A DNA stretch of 64,000 nt from Narthecium ossifragum (Eukaryota > Streptophyta > Magnoliopsida > Dioscoreales > Nartheciaceae): assembly GCA_963920575.1 (NCBI GenBank), contig OY986969.1, forward strand, positions 2,490,001 through 2,554,000, in the 5' to 3' direction. Positions 40,329 to 51,070 of this stretch are shown in pieces (the stretch's first letter is position 1; each line of letters opens with the position of its first letter). The position numbers and the translations under genes were made by a program. Below the pieces are notes generated by a model. The model was not told where the DNA came from. It made no database searches and saw only the letters and a list, made by a program, of their open reading frames with translations.

Positions 40329-40976
40329 ATGGGCTTTCCGAGGTCTGGTGTCGACCGACGGACCGCGGGATCCGCTCCACGTGGTGTTCTCATCGGCGGA
40401 GAACGCCGAAGAGCCACCCCCGACGCTGCACTGACGCGAGTCACCGCCGCTTTTCGCGACAAGGAGGGTTGGTGGCAGAAGGCGCTTAATGGTGATGGTA
40501 GGGCGGCTACAGGAGGGCGACGGGCCTTTAAGGCTGATGATGGCGTGCGACAGGAGGGGACACGTGGACGGTTGGCAACGGTGGAGCCAATCCCTGGTGG
40601 CATACAGCCTGGCACTCAACTCGATGGGCCTTTAGGCGAGCCACGAATTGATAGCCCCAGCGTCGGTGGGTCTGGATTGGGTAAACTGTTGAAGGGGAAG
40701 AACCTCGTTACCTCCTATGTACAACCCAGTTTCGTTGATCGAAGCTTACTGCCCTACATCCCAGATCCGGCTATAGGAGAGGAGGAGTTCGATGACATTC
40801 ACACGATGGCGGTCAACCGCATGCACTCGGCTCTCCGTGCAGCTACTCCCATCTACGATCCCACACGATATGTTGAGATGGAGGAAGAGGATGACACAGT
40901 GAGCCGCAGTGGAGATCAGGAGATGACACTGGTTTCTAGAGAGTCCACAATTTCCGAACACAGTAACCGGTGAAAG
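40329..40976 (+). pseudogene. LINE ORF1-like reading frame across the array edge
   Basis: A 214-residue + strand frame. Residues 1-85 are the array's ORF1-like stretch. From 40585 the frame continues into sequence absent from the array, with an acidic C-terminal half (EMEEEDDT region). It ends TGA at 40974-40976, 46 bases before the ATG of a LINE ORF2 start, which is the basis for calling it ORF1. No zinc knuckle or RRM is evident, so the name rests on position. The uninterrupted frame here suggests this is the parental arrangement from which the array's chimeric version arose. Confidence 0.6.
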
Positions 40977-41322
40977 CATCGTTTTGCTTTCACTCCGGGC
41001 GAGCCCACTGTCATTGTTCTCGATGAATTTTGTTCACTGGAATTGTAGGGGCGTCGGAGTTGGGGATGGTCTGTCAGCGGCGAGGCGCACTGTTATCCAG
41101 GCAATGGCCTTTGGATCCATGGCTAGGCTACTGTTTTGACTCTTTGAGTCAATCCTGTTTTGTTACATGTAACGGGAAGACTAGCCTATTTGGTTAGCGC
41201 TAGTCGGTCTCGTTACTTTTGGTCTTGGGAGGGCGGCTATGGCCCTCCTTTTTTGATCGTCGGATGTAAGTAGCGTTGTTCCAATAATCTAGCCTTCGGC
41301 TCAACTCATTAAAAAAAAAAAA
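40585..41322 (+). mobile_element. LINE fragment, internally deleted
   Basis: This contains the end of ORF1, the first codons of ORF2 (41023-41139), then directly a 3' untranslated region ending CTCAACTCATT plus 12 A's at 41311-41322. The RT and RNase H regions are missing. The 3' tail resembles that of the unit's LINE remnant (CTAGCCTCAACTAATC plus A's), so both belong to one family. Confidence 0.75.
41023..41139 (+). pseudogene. Start of LINE ORF2 (endonuclease N-terminus)
   Basis: A 38-codon frame starting MNFVHWNCRGVG, the N-terminal strand and Asn motif of the APE-type endonuclease of plant LINEs. It ends at TGA 41137-41139 after about 30 matching residues, where an internal deletion joins it to the 3' region. 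Functional LINE ORF2 proteins exceed 1000 residues, so this is a remnant. Confidence 0.75.
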
Positions 41323-41323
41323 C

Positions 41324-42168
41324 TGATGGCAATCGTAGCATGCTATTAAGGTTAGATTGGATGTCAAAACTTGCATCTAATTAGAGGTCGCCACCCTAAT
41401 TATGGCCAAAGTCCTGACTCCGCCCGCGTGTCTAGAGATAAAATAAGCCTATCACTGCAACAATTATTATTAGAAATATTCTGCTAGCTTGTTTAACAAT
41501 ATTCACTAGCTATCCTTGTTTTTTAGAGAAAAAAATGATTGACCTCTAGGTCGTCGTGCGAGGATATTTATATATGATAACGTTATCATGCTTCTCATAG
41601 GATGCGTGTGTAAATTACAAACTATAAATTAACTGAATATTGACAAGTTGATGTGTCACATCCTCGGTTTCTTGCATCTTTGATTTCCACTACTCTTTGA
41701 TCGAAAACTCCACCATTGGATATAAACTCTTTTTAAAGAGATCTTATGTAACCAAGATGTCTTATAAAGTTGATTTGATCGAAAACTCATAGGCTATCAA
41801 ACGGGAATAAGAATTCAATGAAGAAATATTCTTAGAATATTTTCAATTTCATTATTTATTTCACACTTTATTTCTCAAACACCTTTCCTTATTTCAAGTA
41901 ATCATTACAAAGTTATTCTCACTTTCTACTCTACTTTTTCCTTATTCTAAGTAATCATTACAAAGTTATTCCTAAAACCGGAAATAAACTCCCTTAACTC
42001 GAAATAAAGTTATTCCCACACCAAACAACCAGGGTCTGAAAAATAGCGAAAGAAAAAAAGAAACCATACGCAACACATGCATTCTCTCTCTCTTTCTCTC
42101 TCTCTTGAAAATACAAAAGGCAAAAAAGAAAAAAAGACCGAGAGTTTAAAGTTTTGAAAAGAGTTACT
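41324..42168 (+). repeat. Diverged copy b of the unit spacer segment
   Basis: Aligns with 3584-4567 of the unit and with 44060-44668. It lacks the 417-bp MITE (empty site near 42050) but has an extra insertion at about 41791-42030. It ends at GAGTTACT like copy c. Confidence 0.85.
41791..42030. mobile_element. Possible small MITE inside spacer copy b
   Basis: About 240 bp absent from the unit and from copy c. It starts GGCTATCAAACGGGAATAA and ends with TTATTCCCACACCAAACAAC, which are roughly inverted. AT-rich, no coding frame. Boundaries and superfamily are uncertain; a hAT- or PIF-type MITE is possible. Confidence 0.45.
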
Positions 42169-42252
42169 AGTTTTCCCTAAGTACTGAAGGGATCGATCCT
42201 CTTGATGAGAAGGATCGATCCTTTAGTGGCTGAAGGGTGTTTTAAGTGGATT

Positions 42253-43537
42253 TTGCTCGCGGGGCTTTGTATGACAGTTTTTCCTTACTGTCTTGATATC
42301 TTGTACATATGATTAAGCATGTTAGTCCTATAATAGGGCAGTGGTGAACCGGGAGAGTGATGACTCCCGGGATGTTTAGAATAAACGGGCGGGTAGCCCT
42401 ACAGCTTTCCATAGCCTTGCATGCCGGCGTGCGTCGAGGGCCTTATCTGCTATATCTGTAAGCTGTTGTTTGCGGGGCTGTTTCCCGGTGCAGGTGTTGT
42501 GGTGAGCTGCTGGCAGCTGGTGGTGGTACCACTGCAGCAGTTCCCTAGACCTTACTTTACCTGTTCACTACCCGGGCCGGCAGGGTGCCGTGCCCAGACC
42601 TTCTTTGATATATCATCACATCCTGTTGCATGCTTACATGTTTTATTCTGCGCATGTTCATAGCATGCATTGTGTTGTGCACTAGTTGCATCTGTTTAGG
42701 GCGTTGCCGATCCGGGGCTTCCGGGTAGCCCGGATCTATCTCTTAGGACCGTGCGGGTAGCTTGGTCTAGGACTCGATTTGTAGTATTTCAGTCTTTTCG
42801 ATGATAGGGTTAGTTGGACTTGAATACTGTTGTGTTTGATGTTTAGAGGTCGTGTCGGCCTCGAGTCAAGTCGTGGTGTAGCCGGTACCCAATCCTTCTA
42901 GAACTCTTGGGTGGCAGGTGTGACTACCCAGCGGTGCTACCCGCCGACAGTGCCCAGGATCTTGTCGTGAGTTGGCAGTGCCGTTTCCTGTCTTACTGAG
43001 TGTGACCCAGTGTGTGACCAGTTCGCTGGAAGACCACGACGGGGGCTCTCAGGGGTATCCGGTGGGGTTATGGGACCCCTGTGATACACCTAGGCTTTGC
43101 TTGGGGACGACACTGTTGTGTTCCCTTCCTTTGTGAGTGTCGTAGTGTAGTGTCCCTGCTGAGCTTAGTGCTCACTCCTACCCGGGCTGCGTTTTGCAGG
43201 TGCTGGCGCTAGCTCTTCTTCGGTCGCCCCTACCGGGCAGGTGTTCGGTGACGTGGCGGCGTCTGGCGGAGCTTGAGGAGCTGTGATCTGTCCGTGTACA
43301 CCTTGGTTAGATAGTCTCCTACGGGAGCGATTTTGTATAACATTCCATGTTTGAGGATTTGTACTATATTCCAGCTTTGTGTGTTGAGCTTTATAATTGT
43401 TGTATAATACAGGATGATTACGCTTATTAGGGTAACCATTACGATTAGAGGGAAACATCGCCAAAATTTCTGCAGTAGGTTAAGTTCCGGTTCGCGTCGC
43501 CCGGCCCGGTTGGGCCTACGCGGGTCGGGGCGCGACA
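42253..43537 (+). mobile_element. Probable Ty3/gypsy solo LTR
   Basis: A GC-richer block of about 1285 bp starts TTGCTCGCGG and ends CGGGTCGGGGCGCGACA, an ending common in plant chromovirus (Tekay/Del) LTRs. GGATT occurs on both sides (42248-42252 and 43538-43542), fitting a 5-base target duplication if the LTR starts one base before TG. No gag-pol lies on either side, hence solo. Open frames inside it (for example 42421-42663) have no recognisable domain. Confidence 0.6.
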
Positions 43538-44059
43538 GGATTCTTCAAGCTGAAGAGAAGGAGGATTCCTTCATCCTTGGTGGATTCCAAGGAACCGGAT
43601 GAGTTACTAAAATGCTAAAGATAGGATTCTTCAAGCTTTCCTCAACCAAGCGTGGGAGAGGAGCACCTGATAGCATCATGAGGATGGGGTGTTATATCAT
43701 CAAAGATAAGTACAGTAGAGCAACTTAAATTGATGAACAAGTTGTCTATGTGTCTGTACTTCTTCTATCAGTAGTGCAAGATTTGGGTGGTCTCCGATAA
43801 GAGGACTCGTGGTTTTTCCCCGGTTGGATTTCCACGTTAAAATCTTCCCATATGTGTGATAGAACACAGTTGTCTTCTTACTTCACTGCTACAACTAGGC
43901 AATCACACCACACACCCGATCAGCTCTTCATATGTTCGACGTTATGTCTGTGAGACAATTTATAAGCTGCCATTGTTATTTAATTGCTGATACTTAGTGT
44001 GTGAGTGTTATTTGCTTACTAGAGTCAGTATTAGTGATTTCTAGGGGTCCTTTTTCTTC
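43538..44059 (+). other. Unassigned; possible tail of a copia LTR
   Basis: Most of this is unrecognised. The motif GGATTTCCACGTTAAAATCTT near 43830, followed by a short U5-like tail, resembles the 3' end of plant copia LTRs, so a truncated LTR is possible. GGATTCTTCAAGCT occurs twice (43538 and 43625). Confidence 0.35.
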
Positions 44060-44668
44060 ATTAAGGTTAGATTGGGTGTCAAAACTTGCATCTAATTAGA
44101 GGTCGCCGCCCTAATTAAGGCCAAACTCCAGACTCCGCCCGGGTGTCTCGAGATAAAATAAGCCTATCACTGCAACAATTATTATTAGAAATATTCTGCT
44201 AGCTTGTTTAGCAATATTCACTAGCTATCCTTGTTTTTTAGAGAAAAAATGATTGACCTCTAAGTCGTCGTGCGAGGATATTTATATATGAAAACGTTAT
44301 CATGCTTCTCATAGGATGCATGTGAAATTGCAAACTATAAATTAAGTAGATATTGACACGGTGATCTGTCACATATATCTTTACTATTTCTTTCTTGCAT
44401 GTTTGATTTCCGCTACTCTTTGATCGAAAACTCCACCATTGGATATAAATTTTTTTAAAGAGATCTTATGTAACCAAGATGTCTTATAATATTGATTTGG
44501 TTGAATTATGTCATTAAATAGTGATATCCGTCCGGCTCATCGGGTCTGAAAGATAGCAAAAGAAAAAAAAGAAACCACACGCACGCATACTCTCTCTCTC
44601 TCTCGCTCTTTTGAAAATACAAAAGGCAAAAAAAAGACCGGGAGTTTAAAGTTTTGAAACGAGTTACT
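44060..44668 (+). repeat. Diverged copy c of the unit spacer segment
   Basis: Third version of the segment at 3584-4567, in the same orientation as copy b. It has the empty MITE site near 44560 and no insertion equivalent to 41791-42030. Confidence 0.85.
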
Positions 44669-45064
44669 TTCATCCTCCACTTTTCTGCAACCAAACACAT
44701 CTTTTTGTTATTTTTCTTTAACAATCTTCTTAGCAAAAAAGGAAATAAAAAATTCAAAACTCCAGGATTGTTTGCCTTTAAATTTGTGATCTAGAATTAT
44801 AATACAGAGAATTCGATGACAAACTCAGCTGATCATGTCTTTCTTGCTCCAAAGGATAAGGAGAAAAAAAAAAAGAAAAAAAAAACCTGAAAAAAATAAT
44901 ATTTCCAAGTTTATTAATAATCTCCCAGACAATTGCATTCTAAATTTGAAAAAAGCTTGATGCTTAGCAGAGCTATTCTAAAAGATTGTTTAAGTGAAAA
45001 AACAAATTGAACAATTAAATTTTTTTTTTTATCATCAATGTACAGGCATGTGTGAACAATTAAA
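44669..45064. other. AT-rich, nothing recognised
   Basis: Sequence between spacer copy c and the CACTA element. It has A-rich runs near 44870 but no gene, terminal repeat or RNA structure I can support. Confidence 0.6.
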
Positions 45065-45479
45065 CTTCACTACAAAAAACATCATTTTTACCGGCACCGT
45101 ATTACCGACGCTTTCCAAAACGCGTTGGAGCTTGTTATATTTCCCGACATCCAAACCTAGAGCGTCAGTATAGATTAACTATATAGCGGTACTTACAAAA
45201 TGTGTCGATAACGATATTTTTTACCAGCAGTTTCAGTCTGTGTCGATATAAATTTATTTTTACCGGCAGTTTTTTTTGACCTTGTGTCGGTATAAATATA
45301 TTTTTACTGACAGTTATAGTCTGCGTGTCGGTAAAAATTTCAACCATCCCAACACTACGTCATAAAGCGCCGGCAATTGCCGGGATGAGAAAAATATTAA
45401 GGTTACCAACACCTCCATATAAAGCGCCGGAAAGATTATATTGTAAATATATCTAATATTTTTGTTTTGGTGGGAAGGA

Positions 45480-45900
45480 AAGAGCCAAAACCTCCTTCTC
45501 CCACCAAAGCACCCTTTTTCCCACCAAAACGTCATCTTTCCCGACCAAACCCTCGTTCCCCCCGAATCCATTCCTTCTCTTCGTCGTGGGTGACAACGAA
45601 CAAAGGTTCTTCTTCCTACGGGCTCCACTGATCAGAGAGACAAGGGGAAAGCTTCAATGAGGTTCTCTCTCTCTCTCCACCCGTCGGCGAAACCCTCCCC
45701 TCTCGGGTTCTTCGCTTACCGGCGCTCCTCTTCTCTCTCGTCTTCTCCGTCGCGATCTCTCATCTCTCACCTAGGATTTTCTCTGGCGCTCCACCCGTCG
45801 GCGAAACCCTCCCCTCTCCATTCCGGTGGTGGATTTGAAAGTCGGCAACCAAGGAAGCCTCGTCTCTCACTCTAAGGGTAGATCTGAAGGTCAGCAACCA
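45480..45900 (+). other. Leader-like region with 30-bp direct repeat
   Basis: A CT-rich stretch resembling a plant 5' leader. The 30-base word beginning CTCCACCCGTCGGCGAAACC occurs at 45675-45704 and 45789-45818. A 72-codon frame (45657-45875) spans both, but its composition (Ser, Leu, Pro) suggests low complexity. It may be the captured gene's first exon or leader. Confidence 0.4.
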
Positions 45901-48338
45901 AGGAAACCTCCCTTAAACACCCTCGTTCCTGATCCCCAAGCTATTTTCAGGTTTTAACACCCTCATTCCTTATTCCGTTTCTAGATCTGTGGTTTTTATG
46001 CCACATTTTGTTTCTGGTTTAGTGCTGAAATTAGTCTCTAGCATTTGCTCTTCCTTGTGGTGGTTTTCCTTGTCTTTTTTGGTTTCCTTTAGTTTCTTTT
46101 TGCTTGATTTGGGGTTGTTATTTTTTTCACTTTGTCTGTTTGTTGCTGATTTTTGATAAGCTGCACAGTCTGAAGGTTTCATTTCCGACCAGGTCTTATT
46201 TCACGACATGTTGATTCTATTGTATCATTTCAGACAAATATCTTTTTTTTTTTGCTTGATGCAGGGAGATTTTTGCTTTATGTTAGTTTTGATCCATTGG
46301 TTGATTGCAGTTTAGCATAGAGGAATGTGGAATATAGTGTCTCCGACAAATGGGAGTTTGGAAACTTGGACACACTGGTGTTTTTGCTGCATTAGATGTT
46401 AGTTTGTTGTACTGATGGTTGTCTTAATTGATTTTCTTAGGACAGTTGCAATAGCGCAGGGATGAGAGATGCAATACGATGTATTTGTATGATTTCTTGC
46501 CATCACATAAATAAGCCTTATAAAACTGGCCCACCTTTACTGTGTTCTTACTCTCACCTCTCCATCTCTGTGAATTCTTTGTAAAGCTTCTCCTTTTCCA
46601 GCCATTCTAATTGTTTCACTCATGTCAGGATTAAGAAAAATAGAGTCAGATCCGCTGGGGTTATTCTCTCAATTTCAACCAGCTCAATGGCTTTTGTTTC
46701 CTTGTCTTCCAGAATTTCTAATCATTAGTGGAAGGGCTTTAGGCTTAGCTCAGTTAGCTATTGGGACATTAAGCCTAACAGTTGATCATATTAACTGCAG
46801 GATTTATTTTCTTTTTCTTTTTCTTTTTTCTATTCTTTATGCTGGCCACTTTTGATGGGTAATAATGCTAGGATCAGGGGCCCCTTTGTTCCATATGCAC
46901 TGGAATGCATCCTAAGGCTAATGCTAGGATCAGGGCCCTATGGATGATGCATGAAGTTTATTTCTGACTTGAATTAGCTCAACTAAGATCAGACAATATG
47001 AAGTACAAGAAGAAAGCTCATGATAACAAATTGAATCTTGGTCAGTTCACCTGTCAGCAGATATGAGGTTTCAGCTCGACTTTGTTATCATCTTGCGAAA
47101 AAGTATTTAAACATCTTTTGGTTGTACAGATTTTCTCAATTGGCTTCCCTTTTATAACTTTTCTTTACTTGTGAGGTCACATGGTAAGTGTGTTATTGGC
47201 AAGTGCAGTATCTATGGTTGTTCTGAATCTTCTGATATGCATTAGATGGGTAACAAAATTTGGCATTTTAATCATTCAACTACCATATGGCCCTTGTGAC
47301 CCTACTTTAAACCTCCATGTTTCTAGGTTCGATTGCTAGAGTAATTTGTTATGTTCGGTTGCTGATATGCTTAGCCAAAGTCATTTATAGCTGTTTTACT
47401 GACTACTATTGAAATATATCGCAGTCATTGCGCATTCTTATGTGGAAAAAGTTTATTCAGTTGTTAGGATCTAGGTTAATTCCTACTTTGGTGGTGATGA
47501 AACTTAATCTAAATACTCCAATTTTTGCTCTTTGTTAGTCCGTCTCCTCTTCCTGTAGACTTTCTTATTTAGTATCTTTCGATTGATTTTGCTTTTCTAA
47601 TTTTGGTAGCTGGCTCCTCCACATCTTTTAAATTCATGAATACTTAGTTAAAACAGCAGCAATTTATCTAACTTTAGTTGTTTGTCCGCGTGGTTGTTAT
47701 TGTTGATGAACACCATTTCCTTTACTCATAGACTGTAAGCAAGCACTAATTTCATTTGATTGTGCTAAAGTGAACAAGCTTTTGGGTGAACAATACTAAT
47801 GCAAGCACTATTTGAGAAGTGAACAAGCTTTTAAAACAGGGTATCCGTAGAACACACCATAGAAAGAAAAACATCCATGTGAATAATTTGGGTGCAAGAG
47901 CCAGTGAGTTACATGACAAGAACCTATAAGAGGAAATTGCAACATTAGCCAATGAGAATGTCATGTTTAGGAAACAAACGATAAATACACTCTTCTTCAC
48001 CCATTTGATTGTGCTAAAGTGACTTCTTTATTGACAGGTTGCAATGAACACCAGAACTAAAGTTAGTGAAATATTTTAACCTTCTAAGCATCAGGCTTGT
48101 CACTTGGTAGTCACATCATTGGGCACATTTTTTGTCATGCTATGCAAAAATGATTTGGGTTGACTGATGTTCTCTAGTTGGACTCTAAGCTCATTATAAG
48201 TGGTGACTTGATTTAGTATTGTTGTAGTTTCAAATCTCTTGACGCGTATTTTTTGTCATGCTATGCAAACCTGTTGTAGAGGCCATGCGGTAACCCCAAC
48301 TTCTGAGTTTGGGATGTCTAGTTGCACTGGAGCTCGAG
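45901..48338 (+). other. CACTA interior, intron-like, no exon recognised
   Basis: T-rich sequence with only short open frames (46622-46855 is the longest on the + strand) and no known domain. It could hold introns and untranslated parts of the captured gene. Confidence 0.45.
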
Positions 48339-49199
48339 ATGCACAAGAGGCAAGGAGAGATGCCGAAGAGGCAAGAAAAGGGTTGCTCAAAGAAAAATGT
48401 GCTTGAATGGATCCAGAAGAAGCAGATATTTTCGTGGGAATATGTCTTTGTTCCCATTGTCTGTTGGTGGGTGCTTGTGTAAGATAAATGTCTCTTTCAT
48501 TCAGAAACACGTCATTTGACTTTTGTTTTTCTATATGCTTACAGGGGGCATTGGAGTCTTCTTATCTTATGTCACTTTGGAGAATATAAAGGATCAAAAG
48601 ACAGAAAGCCATACATGCTACTTTTAGATTCACTACAAAAGACAGATCCAAAGAGGTTGGAGCCATTCATAAGAAGGTATTTGTTTCTTCTATGTCATGA
48701 ACTTCTTGATGTGGCAAGTACAAAGGTCTCTAATTCTCCACCTTTTCTCCATTTCAGATTTGTCTGACATTTTCAAATCAGAGCAGAGGAAAGAGAATGA
48801 CGAGTTTATATCTCAAATTCCGCTCCTAGTCCCCAAGGTGGCCATGCTTTGCAGTATCTTGTTGGCCTCTATGATGTTTCATTGAACTCTAGTAGAAATT
48901 GTCATGTTCATTACAGGTTCCACAGCAGAGAAATGGCGAGGAATGTGGCATATTTGTACTTTATTTTATCTACCTATTTGTTAAAAATGTACCTGAAGAT
49001 TTTAGTCAGGAAGGTTACCCTTACTTTGTAAGTTCTTTTTCCTGCATTACTGTCTTGCCTTCTTTTTTCCGCATTTGTTTCTCAATAGAAACTACTGCTT
49101 ATGCTAACAAGTTATACTTTTCAGCTTAATGAAAGTTGGTTTAATTCAGAAGAGGTGGAAAGTTTCAAGGAAAAACTCCATTCATTTGGATACAACTGA
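48339..49199 (+). pseudogene. Captured Ulp1-like cysteine protease (peptidase C48)
   Basis: Five exons can be placed by GT-AG sites: 48339-48466, 48545-48676, 48758-48837, 48917-49027 and 49125-49199 (stop TGA). Together they cover the Ulp1/SENP catalytic domain: a WEYVFVPIVCW strand, the catalytic His in GHWSLL, Asp in LLLDSLQ, and the oxyanion Gln and catalytic Cys in PQQRNGEECGIF. Family members cleave SUMO precursors and conjugates, or SUMO-like proteins. Exon 3 is one base out of frame: after the junction Arg-Phe codons a TGA appears, and the frame with SDIFKSEQ begins one base later, near 48762. Either the splice site differs or the gene is broken. No upstream exons are certain, so this is a fragment or truncated gene inside a CACTA element. 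Confidence 0.85.
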
Positions 49200-50237
49200 A
49201 GGTAAAGACTTTTCATTCCTTTTCTTTGCAACTCTTTAATTTAAGTTCCTCTGCCAACTCATCCAGAATTGAGATAACATGGCAAAAAGACCTTCAAAAC
49301 TTGAATTTTGAATGAGATGATGAATCCTTCATAGTTGCTTGGATATGTGAGTTATTTTTTGACAAGTATACTTGCAACATCTATGGACTTAGTCTTATTT
49401 GGTTGCAAGTTCACGAAGATGAGACAACAAAGTATCTTGCATGCAAAAAGTTTTGTATTGCGCATAGGAATGAGGTTATTTCTTGTTTACATTATCCTTA
49501 GCATTTTGATACTTTTCACTTTTACTTGTATTTGATTTTTGTTTTATTGTGTTTCAGGTTATGCTGTTTTGATCCTATTTGACAGTCTAATCAGAACAAG
49601 ACTAGTGGAATATGATATTTTTTTGTTTTGTTTCTCCTATGTTTCAGCCATTAACATTAGTCAACTATATTTTTTTTTTAGACATTATTGTTAACCTTCT
49701 TAGTTTTGTTTCACTAATGTTTGAAGCATGACATTTCTCCAATGTGTGGTTTGATATTCATGACGCGGAATGAGGCAGCAAATGCTTGTATTTTTTTTGG
49801 TGTTATATATATTAACAGGTATCAAAGTGTAACTGTATATGTATGAACTATTAATGCAAATTATTTTTGAATGCAGGAACAAACATTTCCGGCGCTTTTA
49901 AAAGTGCCGGAAAAAATAATGTTGTCTAAGTTATTTACCGGCACATTCATAAGTGTCATTGTTGGGGTGATTACCGGCGCTTTTTTACAACCATGACAAC
50001 CAGTCATGTGCCAAGATACCGACGCCGCTTATAATTATACCGACGCTTATAAAATGCTGGTATAAGTGAACGTTTACTGGCGCTTGAAAAAAGTGTCGGT
50101 ACAATATTACCGGCACCCACATTTACCAACAGTTATGTGGCGCTTCTAAAAGCGTTGGAAATTATCTATATCGGCGCTTTTAGTTCTATACCGGCACTTT
50201 ATAGGCGCCGGTATATACCTGTTTTTTTGTAGTGCTT

Positions 50238-50480
50238 CCAAGTATCTGCTGATCTACTTCGGATATTATTCCATAAAAAAAGTTAAGGAAAGAGGTTATA
50301 TATTATTAGCAACAATAATTCCAAGCATGCTGCTCTTGGAGAAATTTTCTTTTTAAATTCACTTACCTTTCGATTTGTCAATTGAGGGACACTTTTGTGT
50401 TTCTTTACAAAGCAGGCCAAATCCATAAATTCGGGACCAAAATACCCCTGACCAAATCTCTCTCATCATTTGATGCCACC
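50238..50480. other. Nothing recognised
   Basis: AT-rich sequence between the CACTA target site and the TTCCTTACTTA repeats. No gene or repeat structure seen. Confidence 0.6.
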
Positions 50481-50745
50481 TGACACAAGTATGAGAAAGA
50501 TAAATGAGAAAATTCCTTACTTATGTGAGGAATTCCTTACTTAGCATATGAATTTCTCACTTAGCATATGAATTCCTCACTTATGTGAGGAATTCATTAC
50601 TTATCATTTCTTAGGGTTTAATGCCAACTGACACAAGATTGAGAGAGAGAATGGAAAACATTCCTTACTTAGCATATGAATCCCTCACTTATACGAGGAA
50701 TCCATTATTTATCATTCATTATTTAGCCAATGAGTCTCTAGTGAT
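50481..50745. repeat. Degenerate short repeats of TTCCTTACTTA type
   Basis: Variants of GAATTCCTTACTTATGTGAGG and AGCATATGAATTCCTCACTTA alternate, including partial inversions. Related words return at 51070-51255 and, as GGATTCC words, near 52080-52290. Confidence 0.65.
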
Positions 50746-50859
50746 CCCCACACATATAAACCCCATCGCCAATCCTCGGCTCCCGTCCACGAGAACAGTC
50801 GGCGGGGTCTAGTCCGGCCGGGCAAACCGGATCCAGTATGTCCTCAGGCGCCTCCATGA

Positions 50860-51070
50860 CGCCACTAGGGAGGGGGAGCCGGAGCCAAAGAGGAGGGAAG
50901 AGAGAGAAATAGAGGAGAAAGCGGGAGGGGAGGAGGTGACAGAGAAGAGAGAGAGAGAAACAAAGGAGGGAGAGAGAGAGAAACAAAGGAGAGAGAGAGT
51001 GGATGGAGAGAGAGATCGGGTGGAGAGAGTGAGAGAGAGTGGGAGACAGGAGAGAGAGTGGATGGAGAGA
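50860..51070. repeat. GA-rich tract
   Basis: Nearly pure purine run of GAGAGAGA with GTGGATGG interruptions on the + strand. The open frames across it (for example 50738-50986 minus) are composition artefacts. Confidence 0.75.

Larger units (their letters stand above)
1..40584. repeat. Head-to-tail array of a 7.7-kb composite unit
   Basis: The window start reappears at 7701, and every landmark recurs at spacings of 7700, 7700, 7699, 7700 and 7700 bases. Identity breaks at 40584, which matches unit position 2085. Each unit is a 4623-bp minus-strand copia element plus a 3077-bp spacer. Variants seen by eye: A at 1137 against G in later copies; C at 6816 against A; C at 1710, 9410 and 40209 against T at 17110, 24809 and 32509; T at 20857 against C; and a rearranged hairpin at 17805-17833. 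If units are cut at the 2085/2086 joint, five whole units lie at 2086-9785, 9786-17485, 17486-25184, 25185-32884 and 32885-40584. The left end lies outside the window. The variants argue against a simple copy-paste assembly error, but copy number cannot be proven from sequence alone. Confidence 0.97.
45068..50234. mobile_element. CACTA (En/Spm) element, non-autonomous, 5167 bp
   Basis: Left end CACTACAAAAAAC and right end GTTTTTTTGTAGTG are the inverted CACTA termini. The 3-base target duplication CTT lies at 45065-45067 and 50235-50237. Subterminal regions at both ends are packed with variants of ACCGGCRCTTT (about 45090-45440 and 49890-50210), the usual transposase-binding arrays. No TNP2-like or TNPA-like transposase frame is visible, so it depends on another element. 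Its interior carries a Ulp1-like gene piece. Ends and duplication are intact, so it may be recent or still mobilisable. Confidence 0.95.

Noticed and set aside
1..40584. Idea that the array is a CRISPR-like or gene-cluster system
   Set aside because: The repeated content is retrotransposon, LINE and MITE sequence, in a plant context.
1..40584. Idea that the array is purely an assembly duplication
   Set aside because: Unit-specific variants and a variant shared by three adjacent units argue against it, though only long reads can exclude it.
42421..42663. 80-codon frame in the solo LTR
   Set aside because: No domain, and contained within an LTR-like repeat.
46622..46855. 77-codon frame in the CACTA interior
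   Set aside because: Hydrophobic tail, no domain match I know, and no supporting splice context; left as unassigned interior.
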